NCBI GenBank assembly: GCA_964495595.1
Contig: CAZBWH010000008.1
Coordinates: forward strand, 1-59,166
Reading direction: 5' to 3'
DNA: 59,166 bases
Origin: CALMFQ01 sp964495595
GTDB lineage: Bacteria; Pseudomonadota; Gammaproteobacteria; Burkholderiales; SCOH01
This document shows, piece by piece, positions 51,046-59,166 of the stretch; position 1 is the first letter of the stretch, and each line of letters begins with the position of its first letter. A program made the translations under genes and the position numbers. The notes under the pieces are model-generated. The model was not told the DNA's origin and did not search any database. It saw nothing but the letters and a program-made list of their open reading frames with translations.

Positions 51046-52722
51046 TTATTTTCTGGCCGGACTGCTGGCGTGGGCTTTCTTGCCGGTATCGAACTGCCGC
51101 ATGTTGAACCACTGCTGCAGCATCGACAAGGCGCTGTTGACCACCCAGTAGATCACCAGACCGGCCGGGAAGAAGAAGAACATCACCGAAAACGCCAGCG
51201 GCATGATTTTCATCATTTTCGCCTGCATCGGATCGGTCGGCGGCGGGTTGAGGAAAGTCTGCGCAAACATCAGGCCTGCCAGCAACACCGGCAGCACGTA
51301 GAACGGGTCCGGCTGCGACAGATCGTGGATCCACATGATCCACGGCGCCTGGCGCAACTCGACCGCACCGAGCAGCGCCCAATACAAGGCAATGAAAATC
51401 GGAATCTGCAGCAACATCGGCAGACAGCCGCCGAGCGGGTTGATCTTCTCGGTCTTGTACAGCTCCATCATCGCCATGTGGAACTTCTGACGGTCGTCGC
51501 CAAACTGTTCCTTCAGTCGCTCCAGCCGAGGCGCCATCGCCTTCATCTGCGCCATCGAGCGGTAGCTGGCGGCCGACAGCGGGTACAACGCAGCCTTGAT
51601 CACCACGGTCAGCAGAATGATCGCCCAACCCCAGTTGCCGACCAGCTTGTGCAGCCATTCCAGCAAGGCGAACATCGGCGCGGCCAGCACTTTCAGCATG
51701 CCGTAGTCCTTGGTGTATTCCAGACCGGCGGCACGCGGACCGAGGGTGTTGAACGCCGCGCTTTCCTGCGGCCCGGCAAACAGCGGCACGTCGATGCTGC
51801 CCTGCTGGCCCGGCTGGATGGTTGCCATCGAACGGATCACGCCAACCGAATACAGATCGCCGGATTTCTTCATGTCGAATTCGCGGTCGGCCTGTTTGCC
51901 GCACTCCTCGGCGGCCTGCAGCGTGTTGTCCGGCAGCCAGGCAGCAACGAAATAATGCTGCACGATGCCGGCCCAGCCGTTGTCGCAGGCGCTGGTGAAC
52001 TTGGCCTTGGCCTTGTCGATATCCTCGAAGGCGATTTTTTCGTATTTGTTCTGCGCCGTGTACATTGCCGCACCGGAGAAGGTGCCGGCCATGCTGCTTT
52101 CACCTTCCGGCTTGTGGCCGTCACGCAGCAGGCGGAAGTAGGCACGCGGGCTGATCGCCTTGGCGGAACCGTTGGCCACTTCGTAACGGGTACCGATCAG
52201 GTAGCTGCCGCGCTTGAAGGTGTAGATCTTCGCCACCTTGATGCCGTCGGCCGTAGTGGTTTCCAGCCGCACCTGCAGCTCGTTCTGGCCATCGGCCAGC
52301 GTCATTGCGCTGCCCGGCAGAGTGAACTGGCTGCGATGGGTCGGCAGATCGGGCACTGCCGGATCGACCAGGCCGGTCTGCGCCAGGTAGGTTTTCTCCG
52401 GCTTGGTATCGAACAACACCAGCGGTTGTTTCGGATCTTCCACCGAACCGTGTTTGCGCAGTTCCAGGCGACGGATGTCGCCGCCGACCGATTCGATATC
52501 AGCCACCAGCATGTCGGTGGTGACCCGCAGTCGCTGGCCAGGTTCCAGCCGCGATTTGCCCTCGGCCACAGCAGCGGCCGGTGCCGCAGCATCGGGCTTG
52601 CCGACGCTCGCCTGCTGGGTAACGACAGGCTTGGGCGGATGGCGACGTGTTTCCCATTCCTGCCACAGGAACACGATCGACATCGAAATAATCATGAACA
52701 GGATGAGGCGTTTGGTATCCAT
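51046..52722 (-). CDS. yidC: Membrane protein insertase YidC
   Basis: YidC inserts and folds inner-membrane proteins, alone or with SecYEG; subunit c of the ATP synthase encoded in this window is a classic client. The 558-residue protein has an N-terminal membrane helix (RLILFMIISMSIVFLWQEW), a large periplasmic domain and five C-terminal helices, with the conserved GGCLPMLLQIPIF and IYWVVNSALSMLQQW segments and a basic C-terminal tail. It follows yidD by 12 bp. Confidence 0.97.
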   Translation of the reverse strand: MDTKRLILFMIISMSIVFLWQEWETRRHPPKPVVTQQASVGKPDAAAPAAAVAEGKSRLEPGQRLRVTTDMLVADIESVGGDIRRLELRKHGSVEDPKQPLVLFDTKPEKTYLAQTGLVDPAVPDLPTHRSQFTLPGSAMTLADGQNELQVRLETTTADGIKVAKIYTFKRGSYLIGTRYEVANGSAKAISPRAYFRLLRDGHKPEGESSMAGTFSGAAMYTAQNKYEKIAFEDIDKAKAKFTSACDNGWAGIVQHYFVAAWLPDNTLQAAEECGKQADREFDMKKSGDLYSVGVIRSMATIQPGQQGSIDVPLFAGPQESAAFNTLGPRAAGLEYTKDYGMLKVLAAPMFALLEWLHKLVGNWGWAIILLTVVIKAALYPLSAASYRSMAQMKAMAPRLERLKEQFGDDRQKFHMAMMELYKTEKINPLGGCLPMLLQIPIFIALYWALLGAVELRQAPWIMWIHDLSQPDPFYVLPVLLAGLMFAQTFLNPPPTDPMQAKMMKIMPLAFSVMFFFFPAGLVIYWVVNSALSMLQQWFNMRQFDTGKKAHASSPARK

Positions 52723-52734
52723 TGCAGACCTTAA

Positions 52735-52944
52735 TCAGGGAACCGGATCATAACCACTGCCCCCCCACGGGTGGCAGCGACAAATTCGTTTGCACGCCAG
52801 ACAGCCACCCTTGACCGCACCGTGGCGGCCAATCGCTTCAAGGGCATACTGGGAACAAGTAGGCGTATAACGGCAGCGCGGCCCCAGCAGCGGGCTGATG
52901 GCGTATTGGTAAAAACGGATCAGAGCGACGAGGAGACGCGACAT
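52735..52944 (-). CDS. yidD: Membrane protein insertion efficiency factor YidD
   Basis: A 69-residue protein with the family pattern YQYAISPLLGPRCRYTPTCS, YALEAIGRHGAVKG and RCHPWGGSGYDPVP, including the conserved cysteines. It helps YidC-dependent insertion. Its start lies inside the last 25 bp of rnpA, the usual overlap in proteobacteria. Confidence 0.95.
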   Translation of the reverse strand: MSRLLVALIRFYQYAISPLLGPRCRYTPTCSQYALEAIGRHGAVKGGCLACKRICRCHPWGGSGYDPVP

Positions 52945-53276
52945 TTGTCCAGTTTGCCAAACAATCGTTGCAATTCGGCACGCACAGCCGCTGCCTGCGC
53001 CCGATCGAAACAGGCTCGCGGCCAGACCACGATGTCCAGCCCGGCCAGTTGCAACTGTTGCTCGCGGAAAGTCTCGCGGATCACACGTTTCATATAGTTG
53101 CGCCGAACCGCCTGCTTGGCCAGCTTGCGGCCGATAACCAGACCCAGCCGGCCGTAAGGCAGTCCGTTCGGCTTGCCGTGGATGCGCAGCGCTGCGCCGT
53201 GAACGGCGCAGCGGAAATTAAAAACGGATGAAAAATCATCCGTTTTCAACAAGCGATACTGTCGCGAAAAGCGCAC
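52920..53276 (-). CDS. rnpA: Ribonuclease P protein component
   Basis: A 118-residue basic protein that works with the RNase P RNA to mature tRNA 5' ends. It starts RFSRQYRLLKTDDFSSVF and carries the signature RLGLVIGRKLAKQAVRRNYM, followed by KRVIRETFR. It is 17 bp downstream of rpmH and overlaps yidD by 25 bp. The RNase P RNA gene is not in this window. Confidence 0.96.
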   Translation of the reverse strand: MRFSRQYRLLKTDDFSSVFNFRCAVHGAALRIHGKPNGLPYGRLGLVIGRKLAKQAVRRNYMKRVIRETFREQQLQLAGLDIVVWPRACFDRAQAAAVRAELQRLFGKLDKCRVSSSL

Positions 53277-53293
53277 CGGGCGCCCGACGACAA

Positions 53294-53428
53294 TCAGACG
53301 GCCAGACGATGACGACCTTTGGCGCGGCGAGCGGCGATCACGGCACGGCCACCACGGGTTTTCATGCGAACCAGAAAGCCATGAGTGCGCTTGCGACGGA
53401 CTACGGAAGGTTGATATGTGCGTTTCAT
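53294..53428 (-). CDS. rpmH: 50S ribosomal protein L34
   Basis: The 44-residue L34, starting MKRTYQPSVVRRKRTHGFL and ending GRHRLAV, a perfect-length match to the family. It is the first gene of the rpmH-rnpA-yidD-yidC operon and marks the left flank of the dnaA upstream region. A strong promoter lies 38-67 bp upstream. Confidence 0.97.
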   Translation of the reverse strand: MKRTYQPSVVRRKRTHGFLVRMKTRGGRAVIAARRAKGRHRLAV

Positions 53429-53465
53429 GACAATTACCCCAGAACCAGATTCAAATAAACGCGGA

Positions 53466-53495
53466 ATTAGACGGGCAAACCCAATCCGGTGTCAA
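53466..53495 (-). promoter_or_regulatory. Promoter of the rpmH operon
   Basis: On the minus strand a perfect TTGACA (-35, 53490-53495) and TCTAAT (-10, 53466-53471) are 18 bp apart, with a predicted start about 30 bp before the rpmH ATG. Confidence 0.7.
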
Positions 53496-53515
53496 GCCCT
53501 ATTTTTTCGACCGGC

Positions 53516-53546
53516 TGTGGATAAGCTTACCCGACACGGGTAGAAT
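53516..53546 (+). promoter_or_regulatory. dnaA: Candidate dnaA promoter overlapped by a DnaA box
   Basis: A -10-like TAGAAT (53541-53546) has the DnaA box TGTGGATAA (53516-53524) at its -35 position, with no good -35 hexamer. This layout would let DnaA repress its own gene, as known in other bacteria. Confidence 0.4.
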
Positions 53547-53709
53547 GGCCTGCTCGATTTTTGCGCCGCCGCTGCGAACACATCTTGTCGCAGCAGCCCG
53601 GCCGGCAATCCATCATTCCAACATCCTGCCCTGCCCGCCCGATCCGGCAACAGAGGCAGCCGGACTGGCGAACCCGGCGCATCGACCACCTGAGCGACAA
53701 CGAACCACC

Positions 53710-55077
53710 ATGCCTTCTATTCCGCAGTTCTGGACCGCCTGCCTGGCCGCACTCGAAAGCGAGCTGTCGGCGCAACAGTACAAAACCTGGATCATGCCCC
53801 TTCGCCTGGAAGGTGACGAGGATGCCCTGCAGGTACTGGCCCCCAACCGCTTTGCCATCCAGTTCGTCAAAGAGCGCTTTCTCGGCCGCATCGAAGAGCT
53901 GGCCAAGGATTACTTCGGCAAGCCGCTTGTCGTATCGCTGTTACTGGGCAGTGCCAGCGAACCCCGCCCGGCCGAGACCAGACCAGGCACCCCGCGCACG
54001 GCCGCTGCCGGCACCAAGGGTGCCGCGCTCAAGCAGACCCTGGGTGCCAGCAACGAAACCACCCGGCTAATTCCTGCCTACACCTTTGACAATCTGGTGA
54101 CCGGCAAGGCCAACCAGCTGGCACGCGCTGCGGCCATGCAGATCGCTGAAAATCCCGGCGTGGCCTACAACCCGCTGTTTGTCTACGGTGGCTCGGGCCT
54201 GGGCAAAACCCACCTGGTACACGCGATCGGCAATATGGTGCACCAGCAGAATCCGCAGGCAAAAATCCGTTACATTCACGCCGAACGCTATGTTTCCGAT
54301 GTGGTAAAAGCCTATCAACACAAGGCGTTCGACGATTTCAAGCGATACTACCACTCGCTCGACCTGCTGCTGATCGACGACATCCAGTTCATCAGCGGCA
54401 AAACCCGCACCCAGGAAGAGTTTTTCTACGCCTTCAATGCCCTGATCGAAGCACACAAGCAGATCGTCATTACCAGCGACACATTCCCTAAAGAAATAAA
54501 GGATATGGACGACCGCTTGGTATCACGTTTCGGCTGGGGGCTGACCGTGGCCATCGAGCCGCCGGAGCTGGAAATGCGCGTCGCCATCCTGCTACGCAAG
54601 GCCGAGCAGGAAAACTTCAAGCTCGACGACAGTGTCGCGTTCTTCATCGCCCAAAACATGCGCACCAACGTGCGCGAGCTGGAAGGCGCCCTGAAGCGGG
54701 TGCTGGCATACTCGCGCTTTACCGGCAGCCCGATCACCCTCGATCTGGTCAAAGATGCATTGAAGGACATGCTGGCAGTGGAAAACCGGCTGGTGTCAGT
54801 GGAAAACATCCAGAAAGCCGTGGCCGACTATTTCAAGATCAAGGTGGCGGACATGCACTCGAAAAAACGCACCCGCAACGTGGCCCGACCACGGCAGATG
54901 GCCATGGCAATGGCCAAGGAATTGACGCAGATGTCACTGCCGGCCATTGGCGAGGCGTTTGGCGGCCGCGACCACACCACGGTTATTCACGCCTGCCGCA
55001 CCATTGCAGACCTGCGCGAATCAGACATGCAGCTGAAACATGATTTCCAGGTGCTGATGCAAATGATCAAGGGCTGA
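53710..55077 (+). CDS. dnaA: Chromosomal replication initiator protein DnaA
   Basis: DnaA (455 residues) binds DnaA boxes and melts the origin. Domain I starts at FWTACLAALESELSAQQYKTW (given only in part: LESELSAQQYKTWI), a linker with Pro/Ala-rich sequence follows, then the AAA+ domain with GGSGLGKTHLVHAIGN (Walker A), LLLIDDIQF (Walker B) and the arginine finger region; the C-terminal DNA-binding domain has RPRQMAMAMAKELTQMSLP and the signature GGRDHTTVIHAC. I chose ATG 53710 (MPSIPQFW); the open frame extends upstream into the regulatory region without family-like sequence. Confidence 0.98.
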   Translation: MPSIPQFWTACLAALESELSAQQYKTWIMPLRLEGDEDALQVLAPNRFAIQFVKERFLGRIEELAKDYFGKPLVVSLLLGSASEPRPAETRPGTPRTAAAGTKGAALKQTLGASNETTRLIPAYTFDNLVTGKANQLARAAAMQIAENPGVAYNPLFVYGGSGLGKTHLVHAIGNMVHQQNPQAKIRYIHAERYVSDVVKAYQHKAFDDFKRYYHSLDLLLIDDIQFISGKTRTQEEFFYAFNALIEAHKQIVITSDTFPKEIKDMDDRLVSRFGWGLTVAIEPPELEMRVAILLRKAEQENFKLDDSVAFFIAQNMRTNVRELEGALKRVLAYSRFTGSPITLDLVKDALKDMLAVENRLVSVENIQKAVADYFKIKVADMHSKKRTRNVARPRQMAMAMAKELTQMSLPAIGEAFGGRDHTTVIHACRTIADLRESDMQLKHDFQVLMQMIKG

Positions 55078-55085
55078 ATATCCCT

Positions 55086-55133
55086 GCCCGTCATGACTGG
55101 CGCAATGACCTGAATGACGGGCTTTGGTAGAAT
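55086..55133 (+). promoter_or_regulatory. dnaN: Attenuator-like hairpin and candidate dnaN promoter
   Basis: GCCCGTCA (55086-55093) and TGACGGGC (55115-55122) form a hairpin with a 21-nt loop and only three Ts, a weak terminator after dnaA. Within it ATGACC (55105-55110), 17 bp, TAGAAT (55128-55133) could be a dnaN promoter, so dnaN may have both read-through and its own transcript. Confidence 0.4.
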
Positions 55134-55200
55134 TTTGCAGACATTTTGAATGAATCCAGTGCCGCATACCGGCACGGAACCCCAAACGGAACCAGACAAC

Positions 55201-56307
55201 ATGCTACTTCTCCAGGCCGAACGCGATCAGCTGCTGAAACCGCTTGCCACCGTGACCGGCATTGTCGAGCGACGCAACACCATGCCGATCCTGGCCAATG
55301 TCCTCATCGAAAAATCAGGCGATCGTGTCAGCTTCCTGGCCAACGACATGGAAATCCAGATCACCAGCACGGGCCCCGGAGATCTGAACGGCACCGATTT
55401 TGCGATCACCGCGTCAGCAAAGAAGCTGCAGGACATCCTGCGCGCCATTCCTGATGGCATGCAGGTGCTGCTGGAACACGCTGAAGACAAGCTGACTATC
55501 AAGGCCGGCAAAAGCCGCTTCAACCTGCAAACGCTGCCGGCAGCTGATTTTCCGCGTGTAGCCCCGGCCACCGGCAGCATTACCTGCCTCAGCATCGGGC
55601 AACATGCGCTGCGGCATCTGCTGTCGCAGGTGCAATACGCCATGGCCCACCAGGACATCCGCTACTACCTGAACGGCCTGTGCATGATCGCTGAAGGCAA
55701 CGAACTGCGGATGGTGGCTACCGACGGCCACCGGCTGGCCTTCACCAGCACCGAGCTGGAAACCACGGTAGAAAAGAGTGAAATCATCCTGCCACGCAAG
55801 ACCGTTCTGGAGCTGTTCAAGCTGCTGGATGATTCGGATCGGCCGGTGCAGATCGAAATCAGCCAGAATCAGGCCTATTTTGCCTTTGGCGACGTACAAC
55901 TGGTTTCCAAGGTGGTCGATGGCAAGTTTCCCGACTACAACCGGGTGATCCCCACCCAGAACAACAGGCAGTTTTCGGCCGACCGACAGTCGCTGCAGCA
56001 AGCCTTGCAACGGGCGGCCATTCTGTCGAACGAAAAATTCCGCGGTGTGCGCGTCGTGTTGATGAATGGCCTGTTCCGGGTGATTTGCAGCAACAACGAG
56101 CAGGAAGAAGCCCAGGAAGAACTGGAAGTCGATTATCAGGGCGACACGCTGGATGTTGGCTTCAACATCACTTATCTGCTCGATGTGCTCAACAACATTC
56201 ATGTCGAAACCGTGAACTTCGCCTTTGGCGATGCCAATTCGAGCGCACTGGTCACCCTGCCGGACAACGACCGTTTCAAATATGTCGTCATGCCGATGCG
56301 GATCTAA
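55201..56307 (+). CDS. dnaN: DNA polymerase III subunit beta (sliding clamp)
   Basis: The processivity clamp, 368 residues from ATG 55201 (MLLLQAERDQLLKPLATVTG). ERRNTMPILANVL, VATDGHRLAFTST and the C-terminal YVVMPMRI are family hallmarks, and three clamp domains are evident from the length. An earlier in-frame ATG at 55150 would add 17 non-conserved residues. It follows dnaA in the usual order and is closed by a strong terminator. Confidence 0.97.
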   Translation: MLLLQAERDQLLKPLATVTGIVERRNTMPILANVLIEKSGDRVSFLANDMEIQITSTGPGDLNGTDFAITASAKKLQDILRAIPDGMQVLLEHAEDKLTIKAGKSRFNLQTLPAADFPRVAPATGSITCLSIGQHALRHLLSQVQYAMAHQDIRYYLNGLCMIAEGNELRMVATDGHRLAFTSTELETTVEKSEIILPRKTVLELFKLLDDSDRPVQIEISQNQAYFAFGDVQLVSKVVDGKFPDYNRVIPTQNNRQFSADRQSLQQALQRAAILSNEKFRGVRVVLMNGLFRVICSNNEQEEAQEELEVDYQGDTLDVGFNITYLLDVLNNIHVETVNFAFGDANSSALVTLPDNDRFKYVVMPMRI

Positions 56308-56331
56308 CCATTGATTCACCCCGCTGCAACG

Positions 56332-56365
56332 AGCGAAATGGCTTTACACCGCCGTTTCGCTTTTT
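56332..56365 (+). terminator. Intrinsic terminator of dnaN
   Basis: AGCGAAATGGC (56332-56342) pairs with GCCGTTTCGCT (56351-56361), with one G-U pair, and runs into five Ts (56361-56365). A TTGACA (56364-56369) overlapping the T-run may be the -35 of gyrB, but its -10 is unclear. Confidence 0.75.
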
Positions 56366-56404
56366 GACATTCAGGCGACACCATTATTTGCTGTAGAGGA
56401 CACC

Positions 56405-58816
56405 ATGTCGGAGCAACAGAATCCCCAAGCCAGTTACGATTCGAACAGCATCAAGATCCTGAAAGGCCTGGAGGCAGTACGCAAACGCCCCGGCATGTAC
56501 ATTGGCGACACTCAGGATGGCACCGGCCTGCACCACATGGTGTTCGAAGTGCTGGACAACGCCATCGACGAAGCGCTGGCCGGCCACTGTAACCACATCA
56601 AGGTCATCATCCACCCGGACAACTCGATTTCGGTGGAAGACAACGGCCGCGGCATCCCTACCGACATCAAGGAAGACGACGAATTCAAGCGCTCCGCCGC
56701 TGAAATCGTGATGACCGAGCTGCACGCCGGCGGCAAGTTCGACCAGAACTCGTACAAGGTATCCGGTGGCCTGCACGGCGTGGGTGTATCGGTGGTGAAT
56801 GCGCTGTCCGACTGGCTGCGCCTCACCATCCGCCGCAACGGCAACGTACACAGCATGGAATTCCGCCAGGGCGTGGCGGTCGAGCCGCTGAAAGTGGTCG
56901 GCAACACCGAACATCGCGGCACCGAAGTGCACTTCCTCGCCTCGCCAGAAACCTTCGGCACCGTCGAATTCCACTACGACATCCTCGCCAAGCGTATCCG
57001 CGAGCTGAGCTTCCTTAACAATGGCGTGCGCATCGAGCTGATCGACCGCCGCAACGGCAAGGAAGAAATGTTCGAGTTTGAAGGCGGCGTGCGTGCGTTT
57101 GTTGAATACATGAACCGCAACAAATCGGTGCTGCACCCGCATATCTTCTACGCGCTGGGCGAAAAAGACGGCATGTCGGTCGAATGCGCGATGCAGTGGA
57201 ACGACTCCTATCAGGAAGGCGTGCAGTGTTTCACCAACAACATTCCGCAGCGTGACGGCGGCAGCCACCTGACCGCGCTGCGCAATGTGATGACGCGCAC
57301 CATCAACCAGTACATCGAACAGAACGAAATCGCCAAAAAGGCCAAGATCGAAACCAGCGGCGACGACATGCGCGAAGGCCTGACCTGCGTGTTGTCGGTC
57401 AAACTGCCCGACCCGAAATTCAGCTCGCAGACCAAGGACAAACTGGTTTCCAGCGAAATCGGCCCGGTGGTGCAAGAAGTATTGAGCCAGGCACTGGCCG
57501 ACTTCTTCCTGGAAAACCCGACCGACGCCAAAATCATCACCGGCAAGATTGTCGACGCCGCCCGCGCCCGCGAAGCCGCACGCAAAGCGCGCGAACTCAC
57601 CCGCCGCAAAGGCGTGATGGACGGCCTTGGCCTGCCCGGCAAGCTGGCCGACTGCCAAGAAAAAGACCCGGCCAAATCGGAAATCTACCTGGTGGAGGGT
57701 GACTCCGCAGGCGGCTCGGCCAAAGGCGGCCGTGACCGCAAGTTCCAGGCCATCCTGCCGTTGCGCGGTAAAGTGCTCAACGTCGAAAAAGCCCGCTTCG
57801 ACAAAGTGATCTCCAGCGAACAGATCGCCACCCTGATCACCGCCCTCGGCACCAGCATCGGCAAAGACGAATACAACCCGGACAAGCTGCGCTACCACCG
57901 CATCATCATCATGACCGATGCTGACGTCGACGGCGCACACATCCGCACCCTGCTGCTCACCTTCTTCTACCGCCAGATGCCGGAAATGGTCGAACGCGGC
58001 CACATCTACATCGCCCAGCCGCCGCTGTACAAGGTCAAACACGGCAAGCAGGAACGCTACCTGAAAGACGACCACGAACTGAAACAATACCTGCTGGCGC
58101 AGGCGCTCGACGGCGCCGGCCTGTATCGCGAAGAAGGCGCCGACCCGATCATGGGCACAGCGCTGGAAGAACTGGCGCGCCAATACCTGCTGGCCGAAGC
58201 CGTGATCGAACGCGAATCGCGCGTCATCGATGCCAGCGTACTCTACGCCCTGATCCGCGACCCGCGCCTGGCGCTGGCCAGCGAAGCAGACGCCAACCAG
58301 AGCGCCGGCATCCTCAGCGCCGCAATTGCCGACCCGTCGTACAACGTGCGCGCCGTGCACGACGACAAGAACGACGCCTGGCTGCTGAAAATCGAACGCA
58401 CCCAGCACGGCAACAGCAACTTCTGGTACATCGACCCCGACTTCCTGCAGGGCGGCGACTACGCCCAGCTGAAGAAAACCGGCGAAGCGCTGCAAGGCCT
58501 GCTCGGCGAAGGCTCATTCGTCCGCCGCGGCGAACACTCCCGCGCCGTCAGCGAATTCAAGCAGGCGCTCGACTGGCTGATGAGCGAAGTCCGCCGCGGC
58601 CTCGGCATCCAGCGCTACAAGGGTCTGGGCGAAATGAACCCGGAACAGCTGTGGGAAACCACCATGGACCCGACCGTGCGCCGCCTGATGAAAGTACAGA
58701 TCGAAGACGCCATGGCCGCCGACGACATCTTCACCACGCTGATGGGCGACCAGGTCGAACCGCGCCGGCAGTTCATTGAACAGAATGCGCTGGTGGCGCG
58801 GAATATTGACGTTTAA
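56405..58816 (+). CDS. gyrB: DNA gyrase subunit B
   Basis: The ATPase subunit of DNA gyrase (803 residues), which introduces negative supercoils. The GHKL ATPase domain shows EVLDNAIDEAL, EDNGRGIPTD and GGLHGVGVSVVNALS; the TOPRIM domain has EGDSAGGSAKGGRDRKFQA and MTDADVDGAHIRTLLL; the C-terminal QRYKGLGEMNPEQLWETTM and the final NALVARNIDV are typical. An insertion of roughly 160 residues between TOPRIM and tail makes it longer than Gram-positive GyrB, as normal for proteobacteria. AGAGG precedes the ATG. Confidence 0.98.
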   Translation: MSEQQNPQASYDSNSIKILKGLEAVRKRPGMYIGDTQDGTGLHHMVFEVLDNAIDEALAGHCNHIKVIIHPDNSISVEDNGRGIPTDIKEDDEFKRSAAEIVMTELHAGGKFDQNSYKVSGGLHGVGVSVVNALSDWLRLTIRRNGNVHSMEFRQGVAVEPLKVVGNTEHRGTEVHFLASPETFGTVEFHYDILAKRIRELSFLNNGVRIELIDRRNGKEEMFEFEGGVRAFVEYMNRNKSVLHPHIFYALGEKDGMSVECAMQWNDSYQEGVQCFTNNIPQRDGGSHLTALRNVMTRTINQYIEQNEIAKKAKIETSGDDMREGLTCVLSVKLPDPKFSSQTKDKLVSSEIGPVVQEVLSQALADFFLENPTDAKIITGKIVDAARAREAARKARELTRRKGVMDGLGLPGKLADCQEKDPAKSEIYLVEGDSAGGSAKGGRDRKFQAILPLRGKVLNVEKARFDKVISSEQIATLITALGTSIGKDEYNPDKLRYHRIIIMTDADVDGAHIRTLLLTFFYRQMPEMVERGHIYIAQPPLYKVKHGKQERYLKDDHELKQYLLAQALDGAGLYREEGADPIMGTALEELARQYLLAEAVIERESRVIDASVLYALIRDPRLALASEADANQSAGILSAAIADPSYNVRAVHDDKNDAWLLKIERTQHGNSNFWYIDPDFLQGGDYAQLKKTGEALQGLLGEGSFVRRGEHSRAVSEFKQALDWLMSEVRRGLGIQRYKGLGEMNPEQLWETTMDPTVRRLMKVQIEDAMAADDIFTTLMGDQVEPRRQFIEQNALVARNIDV

Positions 58817-58823
58817 GCAGTAT

Positions 58824-58867
58824 GCGACGCTGGTCGGATTCAGCTCATTCAATCTGGTGAGCGTCGC
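58824..58867 (+). terminator. Hairpin after gyrB
   Basis: GCGACGCT (58824-58831) and AGCGTCGC (58860-58867) are inverted repeats around a 28-nt loop, 8 bp after the gyrB stop. No T-run follows, so a terminator role is uncertain. Confidence 0.35.
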
Positions 58868-58891
58868 GCCAAAGCGCCGATTTCTCTGCAG

Positions 58892-58992
58892 CCTGTCGAA
58901 CTTGTGCGATCGTAGCGAGCCGAGTGGGAAAACGGGGAAATATGGACCGTTTCTCCCACTGGCGCAGCAGATCAGTCTCAAGTCTGACAGGC
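58892..58992. repeat. ~100-bp hairpin repeat, copy B
   Basis: This copy begins CCTGTC and ends GACAGG and contains GCGAGCCGAGTGGGAAAACG, a short A/T loop, and CCGTTTCTCCCACTGGCGCA, closely matching copy A at 33111-33208. The arms GTGGGAAAACGG and CCGTTTCTCCCAC can pair. It lies between gyrB and a convergent minus-strand frame. Confidence 0.7.
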
Positions 58993-59060
58993 TGCCAGCA
59001 GCCGGTGACGGATCAGAGCCTGCCGGCTCACCGGAGATGGCAGCGCTATCCCTCCGTGCC

Positions 59061-59165
59061 TCATAGGCACCCTGCATCCCCTACTCCGATCAATGCGATG
59101 TCGCCGGTGCCGTGGCTGGCGTCGGCGAGGTGGATCGGGTTGTGGTAAGCGGATTCGGTGTAGTT
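59061..59165 (-). CDS. C-terminal end of an unidentified protein (cut by window edge)
   Basis: On the minus strand a frame enters at the right edge and stops with TGA at 59061-59063, giving 34 residues (start NYTESAYHNPIHLADASHGT, end GVGDAGCL). The composition looks protein-like and the convergent orientation to gyrB is plausible, but the piece is too short to assign a family. Confidence 0.35.
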   Translation of the reverse strand, partial: NYTESAYHNPIHLADASHGTGDIALIGVGDAGCL

Positions 59166-59166
59166 G

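Larger units (their letters stand above)
53429..53709. other. rpmH-dnaA intergenic region, candidate oriC
   Basis: This 281-bp gap lies exactly where transcription diverges between the rpmH operon and dnaA-dnaN-gyrB. It contains one perfect DnaA box (TGTGGATAA, 53516-53524, read TTATCCACA on the minus strand) and a short T-run beside it. I see no box cluster or long AT-rich unwinding element, so the full origin may be more degenerate than the consensus or may lie elsewhere. Confidence 0.4.

Noticed and set aside
50873..51904. N-terminal extension of the response regulator into yidC
   Set aside because: The extra residues are yidC read in the wrong frame; the real start at 50872 has a good ribosome binding site.
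56384..58495. 703-codon open frame antisense to gyrB
   Set aside because: Its Val/Phe/Ala/Gln-rich product is a mirror of gyrB codons and resembles no protein family.
1..59166. tRNA, rRNA, CRISPR arrays and insertion sequences
   Set aside because: I found no tRNA-like arms in the gaps, no spaced direct repeats and no transposase gene; a covariance-model scan would settle the tRNA question.

Overview
The window looks like the replication-origin neighbourhood of a GC-rich betaproteobacterium, probably in or near the Neisseriales (inference from gene order and protein character; no search was run). From about 53.4 kb leftward runs rpmH-rnpA-yidD-yidC on the minus strand, and rightward dnaA-dnaN-gyrB on the plus strand. 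Further left, on the minus strand, are mnmE, then mnmG-rsmG-parA-parB-atpIBEFHAGDC-glmU-glmS. This is the classic oriC-proximal block, read outward from an origin near 53.5 kb. A run of 100 Ns at 40717-40816 shows that the sequence is a draft assembly.

Layout. 0-1.6 kb: the start of a COG2907-type FAD oxidoreductase (minus, cut by the window edge), divergent from folE2, with TGTAC-type palindromes between them. 1.7-16.2 kb: glmS, glmU, the full F-type ATP synthase operon, parAB, rsmG and mnmG. 16.4-19.5 kb: the three-gene AmmeMemoRadiSam locus (MEMO-like, AMMECR1-like, radical SAM) and a convergent macro-domain gene. 19.7-23.6 kb: a methyl-accepting chemotaxis protein with its sensor at the C-terminus, a frame-disrupted small gene, a membrane protein of unknown function, a DUF3147-type protein and two tandem DUF6447-like coiled-coil genes. 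23.7-26.6 kb: a possible orphan small RNA, uppP, fpr and a divergent FinR-like LysR regulator. 26.7-33.1 kb: a DUF6502/DUF5666 pair, a PAS-GGDEF-EAL protein and an orphan TRAP solute-binding protein. 33.2-38.9 kb: slt, an aldehyde (succinate-semialdehyde) dehydrogenase, small secreted proteins and mnmE. 39.2-50.9 kb: an accessory block lying between mnmE and yidC, which are often close neighbours: a PEP-CTERM protein, an MmeI-like restriction-modification enzyme broken by the gap, a 54-residue membrane protein, an HscC/J-protein pair, and a response regulator with a very large hybrid kinase. 51-59 kb: the yidC-rpmH and dnaA-gyrB arms.

The most interesting item is the 1451-residue hybrid histidine kinase. 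One of its PAS modules carries a clear LOV photoreceptor signature with the photoactive cysteine (residue 870), but the usual flavin-contacting glutamine is valine (residue 933). Other points worth a second look are the AmmeMemoRadiSam/macro neighbourhood, two ~100-bp hairpin repeats in convergent gaps, a family of GGCCTGCAGGCC-cored repeats in intergenic (mostly convergent) gaps, the orphan promoter-hairpin-terminator unit at 23.7-23.87 kb, and the DUF6502/DUF5666 pair. No rRNA, tRNA, CRISPR array or insertion sequence was recognised.
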